Counted from the first letter of the stretch, positions 26,776 through 38,272 are shown. The stretch is 64,000 nt of DNA from Alcaligenes ammonioxydans (GCF_019343455.1 NZ_CP049362.1:682001-746000); one strand, 5' to 3'. Numbers and translations: made by a program. The notes: generated from the letters alone by a model not told the origin.

Positions 26776-27054
26776 AGGGTGGCAGGCCTTTGTTTTCTTG
26801 GGGGACCCGAGCCGGTCAGCTTGGCGGGCCATTCGCCCGTGCGGTGCACGGGTCCCCTTGTCAGTGCTCTGCTGCGGGCGGGTCGTGAACTCGGAGCGCA
26901 GTTTGTCCGCCGGACAAACCGCAAACGTGCTCCTCAAACAGCACGACCCTTGCATCCCGCATCAGAGCACTGCCTGTGGCGAACGGCCTGACTCGCCCCG
27001 CCGACCGGCTCGGGTCCCCCAAGAAAACAAAAAGAGGCTTGTTGCTGCCACCCT
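26776..27054. repeat. 279-bp nested inverted-repeat element
   Basis: The stretch is a multi-layer imperfect palindrome. AGGGTGGCAG (26776-26785) pairs with 27045-27054. A perfect 27-bp arm (26791-26817) pairs with 27003-27029. CAGTGCTCTG (26862-26871) pairs with 26963-26972, and GGGTCGTG (26880-26887) with 26942-26949. An internal hairpin GTTTGTCC-GCC-GGACAAAC lies at 26901-26919. The short open frames inside it follow from the arms and are not credible genes. It lies between map and the secDF terminator. Confidence 0.85.
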
Positions 27055-27085
27055 ATTGCTTGCAATCTAGCAGCCTTAGAAACAA

Positions 27086-27118
27086 AAAAGCCCGACATTG
27101 TTTTAATGTCGGGCTTTT
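27086..27118 (-). terminator. Terminator downstream of secF
   Basis: AAAAGCCCGACATT pairs with AATGTCGGGCTTTT (14 bp) across a short T-rich loop. Read on the minus strand it ends in a T run (from the A run at 27084-27089). Confidence 0.92.
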
Positions 27119-27143
27119 CTTTAACAGCGACTAAAGAAGCAAC

Positions 27144-28082
27144 TTAGCCTTCTACAACCTCGCCGCCTTCGTCTTTCTTGATCGGCTTGACCAGATCCTC
27201 ACGTTTCACGCCCAGCCACATGGAAATAGCGGCAGCCACGAACACGGAGGAGTAGATACCAAACCAGATGCCGATGGTTAGCGCCAGCGAGAAGTTGTGC
27301 AGTGTGGGGCCACCGAAGAAGAAAATCGACAGCACCATCATCTGGGTAGAACCGTGGGTGATGATGGTACGCGAGATGTTCTGGGTAATGGACAGGTCGA
27401 TAATCTCGGCTACCGACATCTTGCGCTGCTTGCGGAAGTTTTCACGGATACGGTCCATCACCACAACGGATTCGTTCACGGAGTAACCCAGCACCGCCAG
27501 CACACCGGCCAGTACCGACAGCGAGAATTCCCATTGAAAGAAAGCGAAAAAGCCGAGGATGATGACCACGTCGTGCAAGTTGGCAATGGCACATGCCAGT
27601 GCCAGCTTCCATTCAAAGCGGAAACCCAGATAGAGCAAAATACCGGCGACCACAAAGGCCAGTGCCATCAAGCCGTTATGCAGCAACTCCTGTCCCACCT
27701 GTGGCCCGACGAACTCCACACGACGCAGTTCTACGTCCGGGTGTTGCTGCTTCAGTGCCTGGATGACCTGTTCGCTTTGCTGGGTGGAATCCTGCCCATC
27801 CAGGATGGGCAGGCGGATCATGATGTCCTGGGAGGTGCCGAAGTTCTGTACCTGGAAATCGGTGTAGCCCAGAGACTGGACCGAGCGGCGCACATCTTCG
27901 ACCTGTACGGTTTGTTGATAATGCACTTCCATGACTGTCCCACCGGTAAATTCGATGGACAGGTGAAAGCCGCGCACGATAATAAAAACAACCGCTGCGA
28001 TAAACGTCAGAAAACTGATCAGGTTCAGCACCAGTGCATGGCGCATGAACGGGATAGTGCGGTGAATACGAAAAAATTCCAT
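27144..28082 (-). CDS. secF: Protein translocase subunit SecF
   Basis: This 312-aa inner-membrane protein forms the SecDF complex, which uses the proton gradient to help pull proteins through SecYEG. It has six membrane helices. The GGTVMEV-type motif after helix 1 (FTGGTVMEV) and the helix 4-5 signature SVNESVVVMDRIREN are present. It follows secD by about 50 bp and ends the queA-tgt-yajC-secD-secF block. The C-terminus is acidic and lysine-rich. Confidence 0.97.
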   Translation of the reverse strand: MEFFRIHRTIPFMRHALVLNLISFLTFIAAVVFIIVRGFHLSIEFTGGTVMEVHYQQTVQVEDVRRSVQSLGYTDFQVQNFGTSQDIMIRLPILDGQDSTQQSEQVIQALKQQHPDVELRRVEFVGPQVGQELLHNGLMALAFVVAGILLYLGFRFEWKLALACAIANLHDVVIILGFFAFFQWEFSLSVLAGVLAVLGYSVNESVVVMDRIRENFRKQRKMSVAEIIDLSITQNISRTIITHGSTQMMVLSIFFFGGPTLHNFSLALTIGIWFGIYSSVFVAAAISMWLGVKREDLVKPIKKDEGGEVVEG

Positions 28083-28134
28083 GATGCTTTATGCCTGTAG
28101 TTGGGCCTGGCCGGCTTGCGCCGGCCCTGGCGCT

Positions 28135-30006
28135 TTACTTCTTGTCCTGTGGCTTCCAGACCTGGCCGATCGAAATCCCTTGCAGGCGACGACGGTTGCC
28201 ATACCAGAGATTGACCAGGGCACGAACCCCAACCACCGAAGAGAACATGGAGGTCAGAATACCGATCACGTGTACAACCGCAAAACCGCGGATGGGGCCG
28301 GAACCGAAGGCCAGCAAAGCGACACCCACAATCAGGCTGGTCAGGTTGGAGTCGAAGATCGTGGCCCAGGCACGATCAAAACCCAGGTGAATGGCCTGTT
28401 GCGGGGAAGCACCATTGCGCAGTTCTTCGCGGATACGCTCGTTGATCAGGACGTTGGCGTCAATGGCCATGCCCAGCGTCAAGGCAATGGCGGCAATACC
28501 CGGCAAGGTCAGGGTCGCCTGCAGCATGGACAGCACGGCCAGCAGCAAGAGCACGTTGAAGGTCAGGCCAATGGTCGAGAACAGGCCGATCAGGTGGTAA
28601 TACAGCATGATGAAGATGGCAATCGCAATAAAGCCGTACAGCGTGGCGTTAAAGCCCTGGCGAATATTGTCGGCACCCAGGCTGGGGCCAATAGTGCGCT
28701 CTTCGATGATGCTCATGGGCGCGGCCAGTGAACCGGCACGCAGCAGCAGGGAAATGTCAGCGGCTTCCTGGGCATTCATGCTGCCGCTGATCTGAACCTG
28801 ACCGTTGGGGATTTCGCTGCGGATAACCGGGGCAGTGACCACTTCACCCACGCCATTCTCAAACAGCACAATGGCCATGCGTTTGTTGATGTTGTTGCGG
28901 GTAATATCGCGAAAGATCCGTGAACCCTTGTTGTCCAGCGTCAGGTTGACAGTGGGCTGTTGGGTCTGCGAGTCGCGGCCGGGCTGGGCATCCTGTAGGT
29001 TTTCGCCTGTCAGGATTACCTGGCGACGCAGCAGCAAGGGGGCGCCACCGCGCTCGGTATAACGCTCCAGCCCAAAAGGCACGGTGCCCGAGTTCAAGGC
29101 AGCAACGGCAGCGGGGGAGTCTTCCACCATGCGCAATTCCAGCGTGGCAGTACGGCCCAGGATTTCCTTGGCCTTGGCCACATCCTGCACGCCGGGCAAC
29201 TGGACGACGATGCGGTCGGAACCTTGTTGCTGGATAACTGGTTCAGCCACGCCCAGCTCGTTGATCCGGTTGTGCAAGGTGGTGATGTTTTGTGTGAGCG
29301 CGTTTGTCTGGACTTGAATGGTGGCGGTCTCGGTCAGCCGCGCCGTCAGCCCGCTGTCGCCCGCAGGGGTAAAGGCCAGGTCGGGGATGGCACGACGAAG
29401 CTCAGACTGGGCGCGGTCGCGTTCGTCAGCCGAAGCAAAGCTCAGGCGCAGGGACTGGCCTTCACGCTCAATAGTGCCAACCGGTACCTTGGCTTCACGC
29501 AGCACACTGCGGGCGTCCGCGACCATGGAGTCGTAGCGGGCTGTCAGGGCACCTTGCATATCGACCTGCAGCAGAAAGTGTACGCCGCCACGCAGGTCCA
29601 GCCCCAGATGCATGGGGTGTGCGCCCAGCGCGGTCAGCCAGGCGGGCGAGGCAGACACCAGGTTCAGGGCGACGGTGTAGTCGGGAGCAGACGCGGCAGA
29701 GTCCTTGTTCAGCTCGCGCTCGATCAGGTCCTTGGCCTTGAGCTGGACGTCAGTAGACGCAAAACGGAAACGCGCTGTGGCGCTGGGTCCGTTTTGTTCA
29801 AAATACGAGCCCGTCGTAGGGATATTGTTCTGCTTGAGCAGCGCTTCAACATGCGTGATCAGGCTGGTTTCAAGCCGGACCGTGGATTTGGCGCTGGAAA
29901 CCTGCACAGCAGGAGACTCACCAAACAGATTGGGCAAGGTATAGATCAGGCCGATCGCCAGCGCGACCAATACGATGGCATATTTCCAGAGGGGATAACG
30001 ATTCAT
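28135..30006 (-). CDS. secD: Protein translocase subunit SecD
   Basis: This 623-aa partner of SecF has one N-terminal helix, a large periplasmic P1 domain with LGLDLRGGVHFLLQVD, and a C-terminal block of five helices with GMAIDANVLINERIREELR, the proton-relay region. The length is normal for betaproteobacteria. It lies about 60 bp after yajC. Confidence 0.97.
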   Translation of the reverse strand: MNRYPLWKYAIVLVALAIGLIYTLPNLFGESPAVQVSSAKSTVRLETSLITHVEALLKQNNIPTTGSYFEQNGPSATARFRFASTDVQLKAKDLIERELNKDSAASAPDYTVALNLVSASPAWLTALGAHPMHLGLDLRGGVHFLLQVDMQGALTARYDSMVADARSVLREAKVPVGTIEREGQSLRLSFASADERDRAQSELRRAIPDLAFTPAGDSGLTARLTETATIQVQTNALTQNITTLHNRINELGVAEPVIQQQGSDRIVVQLPGVQDVAKAKEILGRTATLELRMVEDSPAAVAALNSGTVPFGLERYTERGGAPLLLRRQVILTGENLQDAQPGRDSQTQQPTVNLTLDNKGSRIFRDITRNNINKRMAIVLFENGVGEVVTAPVIRSEIPNGQVQISGSMNAQEAADISLLLRAGSLAAPMSIIEERTIGPSLGADNIRQGFNATLYGFIAIAIFIMLYYHLIGLFSTIGLTFNVLLLLAVLSMLQATLTLPGIAAIALTLGMAIDANVLINERIREELRNGASPQQAIHLGFDRAWATIFDSNLTSLIVGVALLAFGSGPIRGFAVVHVIGILTSMFSSVVGVRALVNLWYGNRRRLQGISIGQVWKPQDKK

Positions 30007-30066
30007 GGGATATCTACGACGGGTGCAGAAATGGCAACCCCGGACCGAGGTCCGGGGTCGGAGGCA

Positions 30067-30411
30067 TTACAGCGACTTGATGGTGCCTTTGGGCAGAACA
30101 GTCGTAACGGCCACGCGTTGGACCAGAACTTCGACGGGTTTGTCGGTCAGGTTGGCCACTTCAACGGTCAGGTAGTTGTCGTGAACTTTGCTGACTTTGC
30201 CCAGCAGACCGCCGGAGGTGATGACTTCGTCGCCTTTGGCCAGGTTGGACACCAGGTTGCGGTGCTCTTTCTGGCGTTTCATCTGAGGACGAATCATCAG
30301 GAAGTACAGCACAACAAACATCAAGATGATGGGCAGCATGCCCATCAGGGCGTTTTCGCCGCCGGCAGCTGCCTGGGCGGGGATGAGAGTCAGAATGTCA
30401 ACAGCGGACAT
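30067..30411 (-). CDS. yajC: Preprotein translocase subunit YajC
   Basis: This 114-aa protein has a single membrane helix (MGMLPIILMFVVLYFLMI) followed by the family motif RPQMKRQKEHRNLVSNLAKGDEVITSGGLLGKV. It associates with SecDF. It sits between tgt and secD in the usual order. Confidence 0.96.
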   Translation of the reverse strand: MSAVDILTLIPAQAAAGGENALMGMLPIILMFVVLYFLMIRPQMKRQKEHRNLVSNLAKGDEVITSGGLLGKVSKVHDNYLTVEVANLTDKPVEVLVQRVAVTTVLPKGTIKSL

Positions 30412-30500
30412 GTGGGGCTCCTGAGGATTTTTTTGTGTGGGTTGTCAAAAACTAACGGTGTATTGTAGCGGCACTTTATTGCCGGATCACAAACAGCCTG

Positions 30501-32698
<2,198 letters not shown>

Positions 32699-32856
32699 GG
32701 TTTGTCGTAAAGGGCCACGGACTGCAAGGTCGGGCCTGATGGGGTAACCGACTATTTTAACGCTTTGCCGTCAGATTGCTGAATCGGCCATATCCGCAGT
32801 GTTTTTCTTTCGGTATGCTTGGGTTTTTCCTGAATTGATCTGTTGGAGACGAGGGC

Positions 32857-34305
32857 ATGGGTGTTTTGAAGACAAAGCCTGTTTTGAGTCGTTGCAAGCA
32901 TATGGCTCTGGTAGCCTTGCTGATGGTGCAAGGCGCCTCACTGGCTCTGGCCCAGGCCCTACCTCCCGAGTTGGCGTCGGTCTGGAGTGCCAGCCGCCTT
33001 CCCCAATCGTCTTTGTCGATTGTGGTGGACGAGGCAGATGGCCCGCGTCTGATTGGCGTCAATCCCCAGGAGCCCCGCAACCCCGCTTCGGTCATGAAGC
33101 TGGTCAGCACCTGGGCTGGCTTGTCCGCCTTGGGGCCGGAATATACCTGGCGCACCACCTTGATGGCCCAGGACGGCCTGCAGGTTGATGAGCAGGGCAC
33201 CTTGAAAGGACCCTTGTATATCAAGGCGGGAGGCGATCCGTTTCTGACCGTGCCGCAGTTATGGGACATGTTGCGTGAACTCCGTTTGCGTGGGGTGAAG
33301 AATCTGACCGAAGTGATTGTGGATCGTTCCATTTTTGGCAATGTGACGATCAATCCGGGGGATTTTGATAACGCGGGTGATCGACCCTATAACGCCAGCC
33401 CGGATGCCATGATGGTCGGGCTGGGAGCCTCCCGGCTGGTATTTCAACCTGATGCGCAGGCGCGCAAATGGGTGGCGATTATTGATCCGCCGCTGCCGGG
33501 TGTGCGCGTGCAGGGTGAAGTGGAGTGGTCGACCGCAACGTGCCCGGGCTCACCGGTGATCGGCACCCAGATTCAACCCGAAGCCGGGGGCATGGTGGTA
33601 CGCGTCAGCGGTAAGGCGGCCGCCTCTTGTGGCGAATTCAGCGTGTATCGTCTGGTGCACTCTCAAACTGAGTTTTTCGACAAACTGTTTCGCAGTCTGT
33701 GGCGCGATCTGGGCGGCACCCTGGCGCGTGATATCAAGCCTGGCCGGGTGCCGGGTCGTGCCCAGGCCATTACCTGGCATGATTCGCAGTCCCTGTCTGA
33801 CCTGATCCGTCTGGTGAACAAGCAAAGCAATAATGTGATGGCCCGCACCATCTTGCTGACCGTGGGCGCGGAGATGAGCGGTCCCGGGGCCACCGTGGCC
33901 AGCGGCGAGCGGGCAGTCATGAACATATTGGGACGCCAGGGCGTCAACACCAGCGGCTGGGTTGTGGACAATGGCTCGGGCCTGTCGCGCAACGGACGGG
34001 TGACCGCCGGCGGCATGGCTGATATGTTGAAAGTTGCCTGGCGCTCGAACTGGATGCCTGAATATATTTCCTCTTTCGCCATCTCCGGTGTGGATGGCAC
34101 GGTACGTTCACGCTTGCGGGACGACGAGGTGCAGGGGCGCGCCCACCTGAAAACAGGCACCTTGCGCGACAGCCGTGCGCTGGCCGGTTACGTGCTGGGA
34201 GCCAGCGGAAAGCGGTATATTGTTGTCATGATGGTCAATGACGAACGTTCTGCCTCTGCCCGGCCCTTTTTTGACGCAGTGGTGAAGTGGTTGGCAGTGC
34301 GTTAA
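32857..34305 (+). CDS. dacB: D-alanyl-D-alanine carboxypeptidase/endopeptidase (PBP4 type)
   Basis: This 482-aa periplasmic S13-family penicillin-binding protein trims peptidoglycan cross-links. The signal peptide ends near residue 34 (LALA-QA). The active-site motifs are S78-V-M-K81, S324-N-N326 and K432-T-G434. The spacing between the first two motifs contains the large insert typical of PBP4. It is divergent from queA and followed by upp. Confidence 0.95.
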   Translation: MGVLKTKPVLSRCKHMALVALLMVQGASLALAQALPPELASVWSASRLPQSSLSIVVDEADGPRLIGVNPQEPRNPASVMKLVSTWAGLSALGPEYTWRTTLMAQDGLQVDEQGTLKGPLYIKAGGDPFLTVPQLWDMLRELRLRGVKNLTEVIVDRSIFGNVTINPGDFDNAGDRPYNASPDAMMVGLGASRLVFQPDAQARKWVAIIDPPLPGVRVQGEVEWSTATCPGSPVIGTQIQPEAGGMVVRVSGKAAASCGEFSVYRLVHSQTEFFDKLFRSLWRDLGGTLARDIKPGRVPGRAQAITWHDSQSLSDLIRLVNKQSNNVMARTILLTVGAEMSGPGATVASGERAVMNILGRQGVNTSGWVVDNGSGLSRNGRVTAGGMADMLKVAWRSNWMPEYISSFAISGVDGTVRSRLRDDEVQGRAHLKTGTLRDSRALAGYVLGASGKRYIVVMMVNDERSASARPFFDAVVKWLAVR

Positions 34306-34375
34306 TGATCACGATAGTGCGGGCTGCTGTGCAGCGGCCCTGTTTGTAGTTTGTTCCTAATTTGATGAAGCAATC

Positions 34376-35026
34376 ATGCCCATACACGAAATACGTCACC
34401 CTTTGATCCGCCATAAACTGGGCCTGATGCGCAAGGCAGATCTGAGCACGAAAAATTTCCGCGAAATGTCCCAGGAAATCGCCTCCTTGCTGACCTACGA
34501 GGCTTGTAAGGATTTGCCCCTGGAGCCCACCACGATTGAAGGCTGGTGTGGGGATGTGGAAGTGGAAAAGCTGGCAGGCAAGAAAGTGACGGTGGTTCCC
34601 ATCTTGCGTGCCGGTATTGGCATGCTGGACGGGGTGTTGAACCTGATTCCGGGTGCCAAGGTCAGCGTGATCGGCATCGCCCGAAATGAAGAGACCCTGG
34701 AGGCCCAGGCCTATCTGGAACGTCTGGTCGGGGAGCTGGATCAGCGCCTGGCCCTGATTATCGACCCCATGCTGGCAACCGGAGGTTCCATGGTTGCCAC
34801 CATCGATCTGCTGAAGAAAGCAGGCTGCAAGAACATTCGCGCCCTGGTGCTGGTGGCAGCGCCTGAAGGCATTGCCACTCTTGAAAAACACCACCCTGAC
34901 GTACATATCTATACCGCGTCCATTGACAAGCACCTGGACGAGCATGGTTATATTGTGCCGGGCCTGGGGGATGCGGGGGACCGTATTTTCGGCACCCGTC
35001 AAAAAGTGCAGGACGGCGAGGTGTAG
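34376..35026 (+). CDS. upp: Uracil phosphoribosyltransferase
   Basis: This 216-aa salvage enzyme makes UMP from uracil and PRPP. The PRPP loop is [11 protein letters not shown], and the uracil-binding end is [16 protein letters not shown]. Its length is slightly above the E. coli enzyme. It stands as a single gene after dacB. Confidence 0.97.
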   Translation: MPIHEIRHPLIRHKLGLMRKADLSTKNFREMSQEIASLLTYEACKDLPLEPTTIEGWCGDVEVEKLAGKKVTVVPILRAGIGMLDGVLNLIPGAKVSVIGIARNEETLEAQAYLERLVGELDQRLALIIDPMLATGGSMVATIDLLKKAGCKNIRALVLVAAPEGIATLEKHHPDVHIYTASIDKHLDEHGYIVPGLGDAGDRIFGTRQKVQDGEV

Positions 35027-35059
35027 GCCGGGAACTTGTCGCGCTTTTTTACAATCCCT

Positions 35060-35089
35060 TGCTCGTCCCCTAGAGGGGATAGGCATAAT
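35060..35089 (+). promoter_or_regulatory. Promoter with embedded palindrome before the secreted protein gene
   Basis: TTGCTC (35060-35065) and CATAAT (35084-35089) are 18 bp apart. The spacer contains TCCCCT-AG-AGGGGA (35066-35079), a 6-2-6 palindrome that would place a bound regulator across the promoter. Confidence 0.45.
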
Positions 35090-35128
35090 AAAGAGTCAAA
35101 CCTACGTTTCACTGAATTCAGGATGTGC

Positions 35129-35845
35129 ATGAAACTGAAAGCTTGGATGGCTGCTCCGCTGTTGGTGATATCGGGCCTGGGTTCGGCTCAGGCCGGTCTG
35201 TGCGACGTCCCTTTCATGCGTGATGGCGGCCAGGTTCAATTGACGGGTTCGGGTTTTCTGGCCATGGGCGCAGACCTTGCTTTTTCCGACGTGAAAAAGC
35301 AGGGGGGCGACCAGTGTCAGGCGCGCGTACAGGGCAAGGCTAGTGTGGCCCTGGCTGGCTTACCGGCCAGCAAGCCCAATATTGACTATGTCATGACAGT
35401 GCGTGATGGTCGTACCCGCTTTCAGCGTGACGATGGCCGAGGTGGCTTGGAAGCGGTCCACGGTTCATTTGACTTGCGTTTGCTGGGGCTGTTTTCCTAC
35501 GAGCACGGCGGCTTGCAGGAAGGCCAGACCTTCCCCCGCCAGGACTTCCAGATCAATCTGGACAAACGAGCCCAGTCCAATGTGCTGCGTGTCCATACTG
35601 GTGCCAAAACGGTGGGCGCCCAGCAGACGGTGCAGACGGCCTTGGGCAATTACGAATGCTGGCCGATTCGCTACCAGCGAGAGATCGAGCCTACCCAAGC
35701 CAGTTTCAGCGGCATCAGCCTGCCTATTCCGGGTATTAATTCTCAGGTTACCGATTGGTACTGCCCGGAAGTGCAAATGGTGATGAAGCAGGAAAGCATT
35801 CAGAATGGTGTACCGTCTACGGTAGACGTGACCCACTTGAAGTAA
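35129..35845 (+). CDS. Secreted protein of unknown function
   Basis: This 238-aa protein starts with a clear Sec signal peptide (MKLKAWMAAPLLVISGLGSAQAG). The mature part is a mostly beta-rich soluble protein with four cysteines spread out (LCDVPF, DQCQAR, YECWPI, YCPEVQ), which may form two disulfides. The frame is open up to 35036, but ATG at 35129 has AGGA at the right distance and begins the signal peptide. I do not recognise the family. Its N-terminal part resembles no enzyme motif I know. It is transcribed alone. Confidence 0.75.
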   Translation: MKLKAWMAAPLLVISGLGSAQAGLCDVPFMRDGGQVQLTGSGFLAMGADLAFSDVKKQGGDQCQARVQGKASVALAGLPASKPNIDYVMTVRDGRTRFQRDDGRGGLEAVHGSFDLRLLGLFSYEHGGLQEGQTFPRQDFQINLDKRAQSNVLRVHTGAKTVGAQQTVQTALGNYECWPIRYQREIEPTQASFSGISLPIPGINSQVTDWYCPEVQMVMKQESIQNGVPSTVDVTHLK

Positions 35846-35990
35846 GCTTGCGACGCGTCCGTTGCAGGTTTACGGAGTATCTTTATCCTGAATAGAGCGG
35901 GTTAAAGAATTTTGTGCGGCGCTGTGATGGCGTCATTCACTTGGCGATACGTATTTGTCGCGTGTCCCTTTCAACTGCAAGGAGTTATTT

Positions 35991-36308
35991 ATGGCTACCA
36001 AGAAAAGTCTGGAAAACAGCGGAGACAAATTCATCGAGGAAGTGAAAGCGAGCTTGGATGAAGCTGAGCAACTGATGCGTGAAGCAGCCGAAGCGACGGG
36101 CGATAAAGCTGGAGAGCTCCGTGAGCGAGCTTTGCGTTCATTGCGTGTGACCCGCGATTCGCTGCATGATGCCCAGGAAGCGGTGGTTGAGCATAGTGTT
36201 CGTGCGGCCAAGGCCACCGATAACTATGTGCATGACAAACCCTGGCAAGCCATCGGCGTGGCCGGTATTGTGGGCCTGATGTTCGGCATGCTGATCAGCC
36301 GTCGTTAA
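35991..36308 (+). CDS. DUF883 family (YqjD/ElaB-like) membrane-anchored protein
   Basis: This 105-aa protein has a long charged amphipathic helix (residues 10-75) followed by a C-terminal membrane segment (WQAIGVAGIVGLMFGMLISRR), as in YqjD and ElaB, which associate with ribosomes at the inner membrane in stationary phase. AAGGAG precedes the ATG at 35991. A strong hairpin and two small membrane-protein genes follow in yqjD-yqjE-yqjK order. Confidence 0.88.
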   Translation: MATKKSLENSGDKFIEEVKASLDEAEQLMREAAEATGDKAGELRERALRSLRVTRDSLHDAQEAVVEHSVRAAKATDNYVHDKPWQAIGVAGIVGLMFGMLISRR

Positions 36309-36360
36309 TCTGTCTGTGCTCTGCGCTGCTGACTGGTTTCAGCAGCAGAAAAAGTAGCCC

Positions 36361-36392
36361 TGCCGATCCGAACCTTCCGGTTCGGATCGGCA
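36361..36392 (+). other. Strong hairpin between the yqjD- and yqjE-like genes
   Basis: A perfect 14-bp stem (36361-36374 with 36379-36392) with the loop TTCC lies in the 150-bp gap. No T tract follows, so it is more likely an RNA-processing or stability element than a terminator. Confidence 0.7.
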
Positions 36393-36458
36393 GCCTCTTC
36401 GCAATCAGGCTCCTGACATTGCGTGCAATGGCAGGATGTCGCAGAGCAGGAATAAAAC

Positions 36459-36848
36459 ATGGCGCTAAGGCAAACTATCAGTCAGCTTGGTTCTACCTTG
36501 ATAGGGGCCGTCAGTACTCGATTGGAGCTGTTCGCTCTGGAAGCTGGCCAGCAAAAGGCGAGCCTGATCACGCTGTTTAGCATGGTGTTCGGCGCGCTGC
36601 TCTTCTCAACGCTGGCAGTGCTGGTGTTCAGCTTGCTGCTGGCTTTGTATTTCTGGCCGACAGAATATCGCTACTGGGCTCTGGGCGTGTTGGTCGTGCT
36701 GTATGCGGGTTTGGGAGTGGGTCTGTTCATGGCGGTACGCCGTCGTTTGACCTCCGGTCCGATTCCTTTTTCGGCCACTTTGTCCGAGTTGCGTCGCGAT
36801 GTTGCATTTATTGAGCGCTTGCGGGATACCGAAGGAGACGGTAAATGA
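36459..36848 (+). CDS. YqjE-like/phage holin family inner-membrane protein
   Basis: This 129-aa protein has two membrane hairpin segments (about residues 38-65 and 72-95) flanked by charged ends. It matches the YqjE-type 'holin superfamily' proteins in size and layout. These are ordinary chromosomal membrane proteins despite the name. It overlaps the next gene by ATGA. Confidence 0.82.
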   Translation: MALRQTISQLGSTLIGAVSTRLELFALEAGQQKASLITLFSMVFGALLFSTLAVLVFSLLLALYFWPTEYRYWALGVLVVLYAGLGVGLFMAVRRRLTSGPIPFSATLSELRRDVAFIERLRDTEGDGK

Positions 36849-37234
36849 GCATCAAACAAGAGAGCATGTCTGCCCAGGAGCGGGCTGTGCGTATTGAATT
36901 GTTGCGAGTGCGCGCCTCCCTGGAGCGCCAGACTTTATCGTCCCAGGTCCATTCGCTGGGGCAGGACTTAAGCCCTGGCAATTTGTGGAACAGTGTCAAA
37001 CCTTCTGGTCTGAGCATGGGCGGCGTGGTTAGTAATGCGTTGTCTTTGTCGCGTCGTTATCCGTTTTTGCTCTCCGGTGCATCGGCATTGCTGAGCAGTT
37101 TGGGTGGGCGCTGGATGCGGATTGGCGCTCTGGCCCTGGGAGCGTGGAAGTTGTACGACTCGTCCAAATCCGCGCGTGAAAAAGCCCGCAATGTTCTGGT
37201 TCCCGTGCGACGCAGTCCCCGCGTGGACGAGTAA
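36845..37234 (+). CDS. YqjK-like small protein
   Basis: This 129-aa protein begins with a basic, helical region (QERAVRIELLRVRASLERQ) and has a weakly hydrophobic middle (YPFLLSGASALLSSLGGRWMRIGALALGAWKLY) and a basic tail. It takes the third place in a yqjD-yqjE-yqjK-like operon and is coupled to the second gene. Its function is unknown. Confidence 0.7.
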   Translation: MSIKQESMSAQERAVRIELLRVRASLERQTLSSQVHSLGQDLSPGNLWNSVKPSGLSMGGVVSNALSLSRRYPFLLSGASALLSSLGGRWMRIGALALGAWKLYDSSKSAREKARNVLVPVRRSPRVDE

Positions 37235-37250
37235 GTGGCGCGTATTTTGA

Positions 37251-37276
37251 AAAACCGGCTCCGGCCGGTTTTTTTT
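37251..37276 (+). terminator. Terminator of the yqjDEK-like operon
   Basis: AAAACCGG pairs with CCGGTTTT around a 6-base loop and is followed by T residues. Confidence 0.88.
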
Positions 37277-37345
37277 GCGTCTGATCCTGGCTTTGCATTC
37301 TGCCCGACTGGTTTTTGAGGGCAGCAGGGCTTATGCTCCCGATAA

Positions 37346-37362
37346 TCAATAATTCCAATTGA
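37346..37362. promoter_or_regulatory. Candidate operator before the first LysR gene
   Basis: TCAAT (37346-37350) and ATTGA (37358-37362) form an inverted repeat with a 7-bp centre, 32 bp upstream of the LysR start. It may be an autoregulatory site. Confidence 0.4.
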
Positions 37363-37393
37363 ACTAGACCCACCCCAGGAGACATCGCCCGTC

Positions 37394-38272
37394 ATGCAGG
37401 TGCCATTACTGAATGCGTTAAGAACTTTTACGGTATCGGCGCAAAGGCTGAACTTTACCAAGGCAGCCGAGGATTTGCTGGTCTCCCCCTCAGCGGTCAG
37501 CCATCAGATCAAAGTGCTGGAGGAGTATCTGGGCTGCAAACTGTTTTTGCGCAAAAACCGTTCCCTGGAGCTGACGGATCAAGGGCAGTTTCTGTTTGAT
37601 CGTTTGCAGCGGCCTTTTTACGAGATCAATCAGGCCTTGCGCGAATTGCGTATGCCACACGGCAAAAGCCGCATCAATCTGTCCTTGCGCCCCTTTGTGT
37701 CCAGCATGTGGTTTACCAGGCAGCTGTGTGACTTCTGGTTGAAGCACCCGGATATTGAAATTAATTTACTGCATAGCTTGCAGGCGCCGGATTTCTTCAG
37801 AGACAACATCAATTTTGCGATTGTCTGGGGCAAGCAGGGGGACTGGCCGCACTTACAGACTTTGCGCATCATCCCCGGTAATTTGACGCCCGTGTGTGCG
37901 CCATCGTATTTGCAGGCGCATGGCCAGATTAGGTCTTCGGCAGATCTCAACCAGCATGTGCTGATTCACGAAGAGAATCAACTCTGTTGGGAGCAGTGGT
38001 TACGCAAGGCGGCTGGTCAGGAACTGACGGCTAAAAAGAGCTTTCATATCGATGACACGAATGTACGCCTGAATGCGGTTCTGAACGGTCAAGGGGTGAT
38101 GCTGGGTTGTCCGGCTCTGTTGCAGCCACTGATCGAGAAAAAGGAACTGGTTCAGCTGTTCGATGTTTGTCTGGATGAATACGCGTATTTCCTGGCTTAT
38201 CCCAAAGAGGCGAATCATAGTCGGCAGGAGCAGGAGTTTGTGGATTGGGTGGCGTCCATTGCAATCCGCTAG
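37394..38272 (+). CDS. LysR-family regulator (GcvA-like), probable regulator of the Rieske operon
   Basis: This 292-aa regulator has an N-terminal winged helix (NALRTFTVSAQRLNFTKAAEDLLVSPSAVSHQIKVLEE, seen in pieces) and a C-terminal co-inducer domain. The LNALRTF and AVSHQIK segments are typical of the GcvA/AmpR group. It is in the same orientation as, and about 480 bp upstream of, the Rieske/amidase operon, so it is the nearest candidate regulator. Confidence 0.9.
   Translation: MQVPLLNALRTFTVSAQRLNFTKAAEDLLVSPSAVSHQIKVLEEYLGCKLFLRKNRSLELTDQGQFLFDRLQRPFYEINQALRELRMPHGKSRINLSLRPFVSSMWFTRQLCDFWLKHPDIEINLLHSLQAPDFFRDNINFAIVWGKQGDWPHLQTLRIIPGNLTPVCAPSYLQAHGQIRSSADLNQHVLIHEENQLCWEQWLRKAAGQELTAKKSFHIDDTNVRLNAVLNGQGVMLGCPALLQPLIEKKELVQLFDVCLDEYAYFLAYPKEANHSRQEQEFVDWVASIAIR

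Noticed and set aside
26764..27070. Short open frames inside the inverted repeat
   Set aside because: They are by-products of the palindromic arms, on both strands, with no ribosome site or motif.
36459..36848. Holin-like protein as a sign of a prophage
   Set aside because: The gene is part of a yqjD/E/K-like chromosomal operon, and no other phage genes are nearby.
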